Part shown: piece by piece, positions 51,121 through 61,128 of the stretch
Layout of the letters: each line of letters starts with the position of its first letter
Numbering within the stretch: the first letter of the stretch is position 1
Source of the DNA: Pilimelia terevasa
GTDB taxonomy: Bacteria; Actinomycetota; Actinomycetes; Mycobacteriales; Micromonosporaceae
NCBI RefSeq assembly: GCF_014647915.1
Contig: NZ_BMQC01000006.1
Coordinates: forward strand, 124,001 to 188,000
Length of the DNA: 64,000 nt
Direction of reading: 5' to 3'
The notes under the pieces: model-generated
Seen by the model: only the letters and a program-made list of their open reading frames with translations
What the model was told of the DNA's origin: nothing
The model's database searches: none
Position numbers and translations under genes: made by a program

Positions 51121-51137
51121 TTGTAGGAAACCTACAA
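51121..51137. promoter_or_regulatory. 17-base palindromic operator candidate before the fab cluster
   Basis: TTGTAGG-AAA-CCTACAA is a perfect 7-3-7 palindrome in the 128-base gap between ppk and fabD, followed by a further TTCGTAG half-like element (51140-51146). The size and AT-rich core suggest a TetR-type or similar repressor/activator controlling fatty-acid synthesis. No such regulator gene is in the window. Confidence 0.55.
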
Positions 51138-51205
51138 CGTTCGTAGTGCGAATTGGTGGTTGGCGACAGCGCACCAACCGCCCCCCGTACAGGAAAGTCG
51201 AACAC

Positions 51206-52378
51206 GTGCTCGCACTCCTCGCGCCCGGCCAGGGCGCCCAGAAGCCCGGCTTCCTCGCCCCGTGGCGCGACCTGCCCGGGGTGGCCGCCCGCCTGCGCTG
51301 GTGGTCGGCACTGGCCGGCGTCGACCTGCTCCACCTCGGCACCGACGCCGACGCCGAGGAGATCCGCGACACCGCCCGGACCCAGCCGCTGCTGGTCGCC
51401 GCCGCCCTGGTCACCGCCGAGCAGCTACCGCTGTACGACGTCTCCGTCGTCGCCGGCCACAGCGTCGGCGAGCTGGGCGCGGCGGCGCTGGCCGGGGTCC
51501 TGAGCCCGGACGCCGCGGTCACCCTCGCGGGCGTGCGGGGCCGGGAGATGGCCGCCGCGTGCGCGGCCGAGCCCACCGGGATGTCGGCCCTGCTCGGCGG
51601 CGACGAGGCGGAGATCCTGGCCGCGCTCGCCGACCTCGGGCTGCACCCGGCCAACCGCAACGGCGCCGGGCAGATCGTTGCCGCCGGCGCCCTGGACGCG
51701 CTGGAGAAGCTGGCCGCCGCGCCGCCGGGCGGCGCCCGGATCCGCTCGCTGCCGGTGGCCGGGGCGTTCCACACGCCGTACATGGCGCCGGCCGAGCAGG
51801 CCCTCGCCGGGGTCGCCGCCGGGATCGCCCCCGCCGACCCGCAGCGGATCCTGCTCTCCAACGCCGACGGCGCCGCCGTCAACCACGGCGGCGAGCTGCT
51901 CCAGCGCCTCGTCCGCCAGGTCACCGCGCCGGTGCGCTGGGACCTGTGCATGGGCACCCTGGCCGACCTCGGCGTCACCGGCGTCATCGAGCTGGCCCCC
52001 GCGGGTACCCTCACCGGGCTGCTCAAGCGGGAGCTGAAGGACCGCGGCGTCCCCGAGATCGTCAACCTGAACACCCCCGACGACCTGCCCGCCGCCCGGG
52101 ACCTCATCGCCCGGCACGGCGCCGGGCACACCCACGAGCCGACGCCGCAGTTCCACGTGGTCGTGGCCGCCGCGGCGGGTACCTTCACCCCGGGCGCCGA
52201 CCTCGCCGAGGGCGACACCGTGCGGCAGGGCCAGGTGGTCGGGCAGGTCCGGACCCGCCAGGGCCCCGTCGACGTCACCGCCCACTCGGCGGGTTCGCTG
52301 ACCGAGTGGCTCGCCCACGACGACGACCCGGTGGCCCCGGGTCAGCCCCTGGCCCGCATCGGCGGTGCCCAGCTGTGA
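51206..52378 (+). CDS. fabD: Malonyl-CoA:ACP transacylase with C-terminal lipoyl-like extension
   Basis: A 390-residue enzyme loading malonyl groups onto ACP. Motifs: LLAPGQGAQKPGFLAPW, nucleophile S86 in AGHSVGELGAA, H189 in GAFHTPYMAPA, and the C-terminal EIVNLNTPDDL. About 80 residues follow the normal end (about 310): FHVVVAAAAGTFTPGADLAE, GDTVRQGQVVGQV, DVTAHSAGSLTEWL and DDPVAPGQPLARIG. This follows the biotinyl/lipoyl hammerhead pattern but without the attachment lysine. GTG 51206 follows AGGAAAG. First gene of the FAS-II cluster. Confidence 0.93.
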   Translation: MLALLAPGQGAQKPGFLAPWRDLPGVAARLRWWSALAGVDLLHLGTDADAEEIRDTARTQPLLVAAALVTAEQLPLYDVSVVAGHSVGELGAAALAGVLSPDAAVTLAGVRGREMAAACAAEPTGMSALLGGDEAEILAALADLGLHPANRNGAGQIVAAGALDALEKLAAAPPGGARIRSLPVAGAFHTPYMAPAEQALAGVAAGIAPADPQRILLSNADGAAVNHGGELLQRLVRQVTAPVRWDLCMGTLADLGVTGVIELAPAGTLTGLLKRELKDRGVPEIVNLNTPDDLPAARDLIARHGAGHTHEPTPQFHVVVAAAAGTFTPGADLAEGDTVRQGQVVGQVRTRQGPVDVTAHSAGSLTEWLAHDDDPVAPGQPLARIGGAQL

Positions 52379-52406
52379 AGTCCTACCGCCCAGGGAAGGT
52401 ACGCCG

Positions 52407-53354
52407 ATGACCGGCAGCCGGATCGTCTCACTCGGCCACTACCAGCCCAGCAAGATCGTCACCAACGACGACCTCGCCCAGCTCGTGGACACCAACGACG
52501 AGTGGATCCAGTCCCGCGTGGGCATCGCCAGCCGGCGTATCGCGCAGGACGAGACCGTCGCCGACATGGCCACCGCCGCCGCTGAGAAGGCGCTCGCCGG
52601 CTCGGGCCTGACGGCCGCCGACATCAACATGGTGATCGTCGCGAACTGCTCCTCGGCCGACCGCTGCCCCAACGTCGCCACCCGCGTCGCGGCCGCCCTC
52701 GGCATCGCCGCCCCCGTCGCGTTCGACATCAACACCGCCTGCTCCGGCTTCTCCCACGGCGTCGCGCTCGCCGACCACGCGATCCGCGCGGGCGCCGTCC
52801 GGCACGCCATCGTCGTCGGCGCCGAGAAGCTCTCCGAGCTGATGGACTGGACCGACCGGGCCACCTGCGTCATCTTCGCCGACGGCGCGGGCGCCGCCGT
52901 GGTCTCCGCCGTCGACGGCGACGAGGAGCCGGGCATCGGCCCCGTCGTGTGGGGCTCGGCGCCGGACAAGGGCGACGCCATCCGCATCGAGGGCTGGCAG
53001 CCGAAGATCCAGCAGGAGGGCCAGACGGTCTTCCGCTGGGCGACCACCGCCCTCGCGCCGTTGGCCCGGCAGGCGTGCGACGCGGCCGGGGTCGACCCGG
53101 CCGAGCTGGCCGCGTTCGTCCCGCACCAGGCCAACACCCGGATCATCGACGGCATCGTCCGGCGCCTCGGCCTGCCGGAGACCACCGTCGTGGCCAAGGA
53201 CATCGTCGAGTCCGGCAACACGTCGGCGGCGAGCGTGCCGCTGGCGCTGTCCAAGATGGTCGAGCGCGGGGAGATCGCCAGCGGGGCGCCGGTCCTGCTG
53301 TTCGCCTTCGGCGGCGGCCTCACCTGGGCCGGACAGGTCGTCCGCTGCCCGTAG
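52407..53354 (+). CDS. fabH: 3-oxoacyl-ACP synthase III
   Basis: A 315-residue initiating condensing enzyme joining acyl-CoA and malonyl-ACP. The triad is C112 in NTACSGF, His in PHQANTRIIDGI and Asn in SGNTSAASVPLAL. The opening SRIVSLGHYQPSKIVTNDDL and RVGIASRRIA are typical. ATG 52407 is 28 bases after the fabD stop, with AGGGAAGG before it. Confidence 0.96.
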   Translation: MTGSRIVSLGHYQPSKIVTNDDLAQLVDTNDEWIQSRVGIASRRIAQDETVADMATAAAEKALAGSGLTAADINMVIVANCSSADRCPNVATRVAAALGIAAPVAFDINTACSGFSHGVALADHAIRAGAVRHAIVVGAEKLSELMDWTDRATCVIFADGAGAAVVSAVDGDEEPGIGPVVWGSAPDKGDAIRIEGWQPKIQQEGQTVFRWATTALAPLARQACDAAGVDPAELAAFVPHQANTRIIDGIVRRLGLPETTVVAKDIVESGNTSAASVPLALSKMVERGEIASGAPVLLFAFGGGLTWAGQVVRCP

Positions 53355-53424
53355 CCCCACCCAGATGTCCGGCGGCGGGCCGATCCGCCGCCGGGGAGCA
53401 CCACCGACGAGAGGAAACACCAGC

Positions 53425-53664
53425 ATGACCCGCGAGGAGATCACCGCCGGACTCGCCGCCATCCTGGACGAGGTCGCCGGCGTCAGCAAGGACGACGTCG
53501 CCGAGGACAAGTCGTTCACGGAGGACCTGGACGTCGACTCGCTGTCCATGGTCGAGGTCGTCGTCGCGGCGGAGGAGAAGTTCAGCGTCAAGATCCCGGA
53601 CGACGAGGTGCAGAACCTCAAGACCGTGGGCGACGCCGTCTCCTTCATCGAGAAGGCTCTCTGA
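53425..53664 (+). CDS. acpP: Acyl carrier protein
   Basis: A 79-residue acidic carrier protein. The phosphopantetheine serine is S39 in DLDVDSLSMVEVV, and the remaining helices read AAEEKFSVKIPDDEVQNLKT. ATG 53425 has GAGAGGAA upstream. It lies between fabH and fabF as in other actinobacterial FAS-II clusters. Confidence 0.97.
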   Translation: MTREEITAGLAAILDEVAGVSKDDVAEDKSFTEDLDVDSLSMVEVVVAAEEKFSVKIPDDEVQNLKTVGDAVSFIEKAL

Positions 53665-53669
53665 GAAAC

Positions 53670-54896
<1,227 letters not shown>

Positions 54897-54952
54897 CCCG
54901 CGCCCGCCGCTCCCGCCCGGGGGAACCCGAGCCGCCTAGGAGGCACAACCCC

Positions 54953-56371
54953 ATGACCAGTCCTTCCGTCGTCTCCGACCAGCCGGCGGTCGACCACCGC
55001 GACCCCGAGGTCCGCCTGCGCGCGCTCGTCGACCAGGGCACGCTGCGGCTGGCCGTCCCCGCCGACGACTCCGGGGTCCTGTGGGCGCGGGGCGAGATCG
55101 AGGGGACCGCCGTCGTCGCGTTCGCCACCGACGCCACCCGGATGGGCGGCGCGATGGGCCTGGAGGGCTGCCGGCACGTCGTGGACGCCATCGACGCCGC
55201 CGTCCGGGACCGCGTGCCGGTCGTCGGGCTGTGGCACTCCGGCGGCGCGCGGCTGGCCGAGGGCGTGGTGGCGCTCGACGGCGTGGGGCAGGTCTTCGCG
55301 GCGATGGTCCGGGCCTCGGGCCGGGTACCGCAGATCTCGGTCGTCCTCGGCCCCGCCGCCGGCGGCGCCGCCTACGGCCCCGCCCTCACCGATGTCGTGA
55401 TCATGAGTGACACCGGCCGGATCTTCGTCACCGGCCCCGAGGTCGTCCGCAGCGTCACCGGCGAGCAGGTCGACATGGCCCGCCTGGGCGGCCCCGAGCC
55501 GCACGGCCGGCGCTCCGGCGTCGTCCACATCACCACCAAGGACGACGCGACCGCCCTGGAGAAGGCCCGCGACGTCGCCGCGCTGCTGGGCAGCCAGGGC
55601 CGGATCAGCCCGAGCGACGCCGCCGACGGCGAGGGCCACGACCTGGCCGCGCTGATGCCGGCCGAGGCCGCGCGGGCGTACGACGTCAAGCCCGTCGTCA
55701 AGGCCCTGCTCGACGCCCCCGGCGTCGAGCTGCACGCCAAGTGGGCGCCCAACGTCGTCACCACGCTCGGCCGGTTCGCCGGCCGCACCGTCGGCGTCAT
55801 CGCCAACAACCCGCTGCGGCTCGGCGGCTGCCTGGACGCCTCCAGCGCCGAGAAGGCCGCCCGGTTCGTGCGGATGTGCGACGCGCTCGGCGTACCGCTG
55901 ATCGTGCTGGTCGACGTCCCCGGCTACCTGCCCGGCCTCGGCCAGGAGTGGGACGGCGTCGTCCGGCGCGGCGCCAAGCTGCTCCACGCGTTCAGCGAGG
56001 CCGTCGTACCCCGGGTGACGCTGGTGACCCGCAAGGCGTACGGCGGCGCGTACATCGCCATGAACTCCCGCTCCCTGGGCGCGACCGCCGTGTTCGCCTG
56101 GCCGCACGCCGAGGTGGCCGTGATGGGCGCGTCGGCGGCGGTCAACATCCTGTTCCGCAAGAAGCTGGCGGCCACGCCGGTCGAGGAGCGGGAGGCGATG
56201 CGGGCCAAGCTGATCGAGCGCCAGACCGAGAGCGCGGGCGGCGTCAACCGGGCGCTGGAGATCGGCGTGGTCGACGAGGTGATCGCGCCCGGCGACACGC
56301 GGCGGCGGATCGCCGAGGCGCTCGCGGCGGCGCCGGCCGCCCGCGGCGCCCACGGCAACATCCCGCTGTAG
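54953..56371 (+). CDS. accD6: Acyl-CoA carboxylase, carboxyltransferase (beta) subunit, AccD6-like
   Basis: A 472-residue carboxyltransferase probably making malonyl-CoA for the cluster. Motifs: GLWHSGGARLAEGVVALDGV, VVLGPAAGGAAYGPALTDVV (first acyl-CoA oxyanion hole), NNPLRLGGCLDASSAEKAAR, DVPGYLPGLGQEWDGVVRRG, and TRKAYGGAYIAMNSRSLGA (second oxyanion hole). The length matches mycobacterial AccD6 (473 residues), which also ends a fabD-acp-kas cluster. TAGGAGG lies upstream of ATG 54953. The biotin-carrying alpha subunit is not in the window. Confidence 0.92.
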   Translation: MTSPSVVSDQPAVDHRDPEVRLRALVDQGTLRLAVPADDSGVLWARGEIEGTAVVAFATDATRMGGAMGLEGCRHVVDAIDAAVRDRVPVVGLWHSGGARLAEGVVALDGVGQVFAAMVRASGRVPQISVVLGPAAGGAAYGPALTDVVIMSDTGRIFVTGPEVVRSVTGEQVDMARLGGPEPHGRRSGVVHITTKDDATALEKARDVAALLGSQGRISPSDAADGEGHDLAALMPAEAARAYDVKPVVKALLDAPGVELHAKWAPNVVTTLGRFAGRTVGVIANNPLRLGGCLDASSAEKAARFVRMCDALGVPLIVLVDVPGYLPGLGQEWDGVVRRGAKLLHAFSEAVVPRVTLVTRKAYGGAYIAMNSRSLGATAVFAWPHAEVAVMGASAAVNILFRKKLAATPVEEREAMRAKLIERQTESAGGVNRALEIGVVDEVIAPGDTRRRIAEALAAAPAARGAHGNIPL

Positions 56372-56428
56372 CGGGTGCGGCCGGCCGGCCTGGCGCCGGG
56401 GTCGGGCGCGGGTACTAAGGTGGCGCGG

Positions 56429-57142
56429 GTGGAAGCCACCGAGATCCGCAAACTGGCCGCCCTGGAGGACACCCACTGGTGGTACCGGGAGCGCCGCGCC
56501 CTGCTGGCCCGCGCCCTGCGCCGCCTCTCCCGGTCCGGTGTCCGGCCCGGCCGCGCGCTCGACATCGGCGCGGCCGGCGGCGGCAACACCCGGGTGCTGC
56601 GCCGGCACGGCTGGCAGCCGGCGGCGCTGGAGTACAGCGTGGACGGTGCGCAGGTCGCCCGCGAGCGCGGCCTGGCCGTCCTGCGGGCGGACGCCCGCCG
56701 GCTCCCGGTCCGCTCCGCGAGCCTGGACCTGGTGACGGCCTTCGACATCCTGGAGCACTTCGACGAGGACCACCTGGCCGCGGGCGAGATCCTGCGGGTC
56801 CTGCGGCCGGGCGGTACGGCGCTGGTGGCGGTGCCGTGCGACATGCGGCTGTGGTCGGCGCACGACGTCGCCGTGGGGCACGTGCGGCGGTACGACCGGG
56901 CGGGCCTGCGGGCCGTCGTGGAGAAGGCCGGGCTGGTCGTGGACGAGCTGTGGAGCTGGAACGTCCTGCTGCGGCCGGTGGCCGCCTGGCGGCGGCGCAC
57001 CTCCACCGGCAGCGACCTGGACGAGCTGCCGGCGCTGGTGAACTGGGGGCTCACCGGCGTCATCACCGCCGAGCGGTACCTGCCGGTGCGCGGCCTGCCG
57101 GGCGTCTCCCTGATGCTGCGCGCCCACCGACCGGCGCGGTGA
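56429..57142 (+). CDS. Class I SAM-dependent methyltransferase
   Basis: A 237-residue methyltransferase: front segment RKLAALEDTHWWYRERRALL, SAM motif I ALDIGAAGGGNTRVLRRHGW, VLRADARRLPVRSASLDLVT, FDILEHFDEDHLAAGEILRV and LRPGGTALVAVPCDMRLWS. The W-W-Y front motif and DILEHFDED are common in methyltransferases next to glycosyl-lipid genes. TACTAA (56413-56418) lies about ten bases before GTG 56429, suggesting a leaderless messenger. The substrate is unknown. Confidence 0.85.
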   Translation: MEATEIRKLAALEDTHWWYRERRALLARALRRLSRSGVRPGRALDIGAAGGGNTRVLRRHGWQPAALEYSVDGAQVARERGLAVLRADARRLPVRSASLDLVTAFDILEHFDEDHLAAGEILRVLRPGGTALVAVPCDMRLWSAHDVAVGHVRRYDRAGLRAVVEKAGLVVDELWSWNVLLRPVAAWRRRTSTGSDLDELPALVNWGLTGVITAERYLPVRGLPGVSLMLRAHRPAR

Positions 57143-57253
57143 ACCCCACCGGCGCTATGAACCCAGGCGGCGCCGTGCACCCGCGCGGCGCGGTGCACGC
57201 ACGCCGCGCGGCGCGGCGATCGCCCCGGGTGGTGACCTCGCCCGTCCGGGTCT

Positions 57254-58777
57254 TCAGCGCGCGGTGATGTCCAGCGGGAGGCGGCCGCCGCGCGGCAGCG
57301 TGACCGGCGTGGCGTCCGCGAACAAGGCGGCGCGGTCGTACCACCCGTCGGTCAGCTCCGGCCCGTTGCCGACGACGGTGACCCACCGGAGCCGGGCGTC
57401 GCCGCCGCCGAGCGCCCACACGTCGTAGCGCGGTTCGTCGGCGTCGGTGTTGGAGATGCCGAGCCGGGCGCCGGTGCCGGCGTCGAAGACCTCGATGAAC
57501 CGCAGGTTCTCCCCCGGCCCGACGGGCGCGAACCGGCCCCGGATGTGTACGCCCGGGACGGCGCGCAGCGCCACCTCGGCGGTCTCGCCGGCCGTGACCT
57601 GGACGCCGGTGGCGGTCTCCGACGTGGCCGCGCCGCCGGCCCACTGGTGGGCGAAGCCGGTCCCGGACAGCCGCAGCGCCCAGTCGTACGGGCCGAGCCC
57701 GGGATAGGTGAACTTCCCGGCCGCGTCGGCGGCGACCCCGTCGGCAGCGTCCCAGGCGTACTCGGTGCGCAGGTGCACCCATGCCGGCACGTCGGCGCCC
57801 GCGGGGGTGCTGACCGCGCCGTGCACGGCGCCGGCCGGGTCCAACCGTACCGGCGGCGCGGCCGTGGTGGTACCGGCGGCGACGGTGACCTGGGCGGCGA
57901 GGTGTTCGCGCCCGGTACCACCGGCCGGGCCGACCCACTGGCGACCGAGCGGGCTGCCGGCCGGCGGCGTGGCGAACAGCCGGTAGGTGCCCGGCGGTAC
58001 CGGCGGGGTCTCGGCGGCTCCCGCGGCGTCGGTGTCGCCCCAGCTCACGTGCCCCTGCGCGCCGGTGTGGGCGAAGGCTTCGACCGTGGCGTCGGGGACC
58101 GCGGCACCGGCGGGGTCGGTGACGGCGGCCGTGATCACGCCGCCGCGGCCGAGCGCGACGGCGACCGGGGTCGCGGAGTCGGCCGCGACGACGATCTGCG
58201 CCGCGGCGCCCACGTAGTACCGGTGGGGCGCGGTCCAGACGGCGACGGTGACGGTGCCGGCCGGGATGTTGTCGACGGTCGCGGAGCCGCCGGTGCCGCA
58301 GACGGAGGCGACCTGGGCGGTCGGCAGCAGCGGCTGGGCGCACACGCCGTCGAGGGCAACGCCGGTCGCCGCGTCGGTCGCCGTGGCGACGATGCTGCCG
58401 GTGCCGGCGCGGCGGCCGGTGGCGGGGACGGCCAGCCGGGCGGCCCGCGGGGTGCCGACCACGGCGGCGGCCGCGGCCGGAGACCGGTCGGCGGCCGCGG
58501 ACCGGGCCACCGGCGCGGGCGACGACCCACCCGCGGCTGACGCCGGGGCCGCGCCGGGCAGCACGCCCGGGCCGACCGACAACACCGCGGCGACCACGGA
58601 GGCGACAACCCGCACCCCGACCGGACCCGACCTGGCCGAACGCGACTCCGCCGCACCCCACCCGGCCGTCGCCGTCCTCCACGCGACGGATCCGCGCACC
58701 TCGCCCCCCAGCGATCGACCCAACTCGATCGCCGTACGGTACCGGTGCCGGCCCGCCAGCGGAACTGGCAAGGTCAT
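57254..58777 (-). CDS. Secreted carboxypeptidase-regulatory-like/Ig-like repeat protein
   Basis: A 507-residue protein built from several beta-sandwich repeats: ATDAATGVALDGVCAQPLL, AAVTDPAGAAVPDATVEAFA and VHGAVSTPAGADVPAWVHLR, each resembling carboxypeptidase-regulatory (prealbumin-like) domains. ATG 58777 overlaps the stop of the upstream membrane-protein gene (ATGA). A hydrophobic export signal then sits late (about 53-83, VRVVASVVAAVLSVGPG), so either the signal has a long cytoplasmic lead or translation starts further in. No catalytic motif is seen; it is probably an adhesive or binding surface protein. Confidence 0.65.
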   Translation of the reverse strand: MTLPVPLAGRHRYRTAIELGRSLGGEVRGSVAWRTATAGWGAAESRSARSGPVGVRVVASVVAAVLSVGPGVLPGAAPASAAGGSSPAPVARSAAADRSPAAAAAVVGTPRAARLAVPATGRRAGTGSIVATATDAATGVALDGVCAQPLLPTAQVASVCGTGGSATVDNIPAGTVTVAVWTAPHRYYVGAAAQIVVAADSATPVAVALGRGGVITAAVTDPAGAAVPDATVEAFAHTGAQGHVSWGDTDAAGAAETPPVPPGTYRLFATPPAGSPLGRQWVGPAGGTGREHLAAQVTVAAGTTTAAPPVRLDPAGAVHGAVSTPAGADVPAWVHLRTEYAWDAADGVAADAAGKFTYPGLGPYDWALRLSGTGFAHQWAGGAATSETATGVQVTAGETAEVALRAVPGVHIRGRFAPVGPGENLRFIEVFDAGTGARLGISNTDADEPRYDVWALGGGDARLRWVTVVGNGPELTDGWYDRAALFADATPVTLPRGGRLPLDITAR

Positions 58778-61077
58778 CTCAGGCGGTACACGGCGATCTT
58801 CCCGTTGTCGAAACGCCGCTCCGCGAGGGTGTCCAGCAGGGGCGACTCGGCGCCCGCGGCCCGGTCCGCCACCAGCCAGCGGACGCCGTGGCGGTCCCGC
58901 AGCGCGGCCAGGTCCGCGGCGGTCGGGGCGCGGAAGGCGGCCTCGTTGGCGGCGAACAGATCCTGGTCCCAGAAAGGACCGAACGGACTTATCCCCAGGG
59001 TGACGGCGCGCGGGGCGAACGCCCAGCCCTCCAGCAGGACGGTGCGCTCGGCGTAGGCGCTGAGCCAGAACGACCGCGAGTCGCACCAGCCCTCGACCAC
59101 GGCCAGGCAGTGGGCGTTCGTGGCGACGATGTCCGGCGGCGCGCTGTGGGCGTGTACGTAGCGGGCGGCCTGCACCCGGGAGCGCGGCATCGTGACGTTG
59201 TGGTTGGCGCCGCCGTTGGGCTCGGCGCGGTTGGCCAGCGCGTCCATGACCAGGCCCGGGGCCCCGGCCACGAGGACGCAGGCCAGCGCCGCCGCGCCGC
59301 CGCGCCCGCGCAGCCGCGCGCCGGCCGGGGTCCGGCCGGCCAGCCGCCAGGCCAGCCCGCCGAGCAGCAGGAGGCCGGCGAGCGCCCCCGCCCAGCGCAG
59401 CAGCGGCAGGACGGCGTCGTGGGGCACGTCGTGGTCGCGCGCCGCCGGGCCGTAGCGCACCTGGACGGCGACGAGCGCGCCGCCCAGCAGCAGGGCGCCG
59501 CCCAGCAGCGCCGCCCCGGCCCGGCGGCCGACCCGGGCGCGGGCGCAGACCTCGACGAAGCCCCACGCCGAGGCCAGCACCCCGAAGGCGAAGGCGGCGC
59601 GGACGAAGTACTGGTTGCTGCTGCCCGGGTGCCCCAGCGCCAGGTACAGCGCCGGCCCGGCCAGCGCCCCGCCGAGCAGGAACGCCTCGGCGCCGTCCAC
59701 CCGCAGCCGGCGCCGCCACAGCAGCGCCCCCACGCCGACCAGCCGCACCTGCATGTTGAGCAGGAACGCGAGGACCACCGCCGGCCACGCCCAGGCGACC
59801 CCGGGCGTGGCGTAGGGGGCCAGGCCGGAGAACGGCTGGACGGCGACGCCGTGCCGCTCGAACGCGAACAGCACGACGGTGGCGAAGCCCTGGGCGGCCA
59901 GGGCCAGGGCCAGCACGCCCAGCGCCGGCCACACCGGCCGGCGGCGGCGCAGCAGCACGACCAGCAGGGCGAAGCCGGCCGCCCCGGCGAAGACCGGGAT
60001 GGAGCTGGCCTTGGCGCCGGTGGAGGCCAGCAGCAGCGCCGCCATCAGCAGCCACCCGCCCGGCCCGATCGGCGGCGGCGGCGCGGGCGGCTCACCCGCG
60101 GCGGTCCCCCGCGGTGCGGCGCCCGCCGGCCGGGGTCCGGCATCCGCCGGCCCGCGCGGGGCGGGGGCGAGGCGGTCGGCCGCCAGGGCGATCAGCGGCA
60201 GGAGCAGCACCCAGCTGTACGTCATCGAGGGGCTGCCCCAGACGATGAACGCGGTCTGCGTGCCGAAGAGCTGCCGGACGCCGTTCTCGAACCCGAACTC
60301 CCCGACGGTGAACATCAGCGCCGCGGCGACCGCCCCGACCGCCGGCCGCCGGCTGACCCGCCAGCCGGTGACGCCGACGGCCAGGACGCAGAGGGCGCAC
60401 AGGGCCGGTACCGCGAGCCGGAAGAAGACCAGCGGCAGGTCCACCCCGCTCACGAGGCTGGCCGCCGCCATGTGCGCGAACCCGAACCAGTGGTAGTGCA
60501 GCGCCTCCCCGGCGACCTGCGGCACGTCCAGCGGGAACCGGTGCGTCGCCTCCCCGGCCAGCGAGAGCTGGAAGGCCAGGTCGATGTACTGCTGCTGCCC
60601 CTCCCCGGTCGGCAGCACCGGGTTGCGCCACAGGAACGCCTCGGCCAGGTACCAGGTGAAGCCCACGACGACGGCCGCCAGCGCCCACGACCAGGCCGGC
60701 GGGGTCGGCCGGTACCCGAGCACCCACCAGTGGCGACGCAGCCGCGGTACCGCGGCGAAGACGGCGAGCACGGCCGCCGGCCACAGCCAGAGCCAGCGCG
60801 GGACCCCCGCGGCGGCGAAGACCGCCCACGCGCCCAGTTCGAGAACCAGGCCGGTGACGGCGCCGTAGGTCAGGTCCTCGACCAGCGTGTGGGGGCGGGA
60901 GCGCACGGCCCGGTACACCAGGGTGCCGGGCAGGACGACGGCGAGCGCGGCGTACGCGGCGTAGGCGGCGAGCGCCCGCAGGGGCGTGTCGGCGGAGACG
61001 AGGAAGGCCGCGACGGCGGCGGCACCGACCACGGCGGGCGCGAACCGCACCACGATCCGGTTGACCATTCGCGGCAC
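58774..61077 (-). CDS. Polytopic membrane protein, GT-C glycosyltransferase-like
   Basis: A 767-residue protein with about 12-14 membrane helices over residues 10-590, then an outside C-terminal domain of about 150 residues (QAARYVHAHSAPPDIVATNA, WCDSRSFWLSAYAERTVLL, DRHGVRWLVADRAAG). Such tails with 'interval/locked-away' wording are typical of large unassigned actinobacterial GT-C-like proteins. The first extracytoplasmic loop has WRNPVLPTGEGQQQYIDLAF and LHYHWFGFAHMAA, candidates for a catalytic acidic loop, but no clear DD/DE motif fixes the family. GTG 61077 or ATG 61068 are possible starts. It is coupled to the repeat-protein gene downstream. Confidence 0.7.
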   Translation of the reverse strand: MPRMVNRIVVRFAPAVVGAAAVAAFLVSADTPLRALAAYAAYAALAVVLPGTLVYRAVRSRPHTLVEDLTYGAVTGLVLELGAWAVFAAAGVPRWLWLWPAAVLAVFAAVPRLRRHWWVLGYRPTPPAWSWALAAVVVGFTWYLAEAFLWRNPVLPTGEGQQQYIDLAFQLSLAGEATHRFPLDVPQVAGEALHYHWFGFAHMAAASLVSGVDLPLVFFRLAVPALCALCVLAVGVTGWRVSRRPAVGAVAAALMFTVGEFGFENGVRQLFGTQTAFIVWGSPSMTYSWVLLLPLIALAADRLAPAPRGPADAGPRPAGAAPRGTAAGEPPAPPPPIGPGGWLLMAALLLASTGAKASSIPVFAGAAGFALLVVLLRRRRPVWPALGVLALALAAQGFATVVLFAFERHGVAVQPFSGLAPYATPGVAWAWPAVVLAFLLNMQVRLVGVGALLWRRRLRVDGAEAFLLGGALAGPALYLALGHPGSSNQYFVRAAFAFGVLASAWGFVEVCARARVGRRAGAALLGGALLLGGALVAVQVRYGPAARDHDVPHDAVLPLLRWAGALAGLLLLGGLAWRLAGRTPAGARLRGRGGAAALACVLVAGAPGLVMDALANRAEPNGGANHNVTMPRSRVQAARYVHAHSAPPDIVATNAHCLAVVEGWCDSRSFWLSAYAERTVLLEGWAFAPRAVTLGISPFGPFWDQDLFAANEAAFRAPTAADLAALRDRHGVRWLVADRAAGAESPLLDTLAERRFDNGKIAVYRLR

Positions 61078-61128
61078 GCTACCAGTGCCCGCGGGGCCCG
61101 GCTGCCCCCGTTCGCCGCGGGTCCGGCC

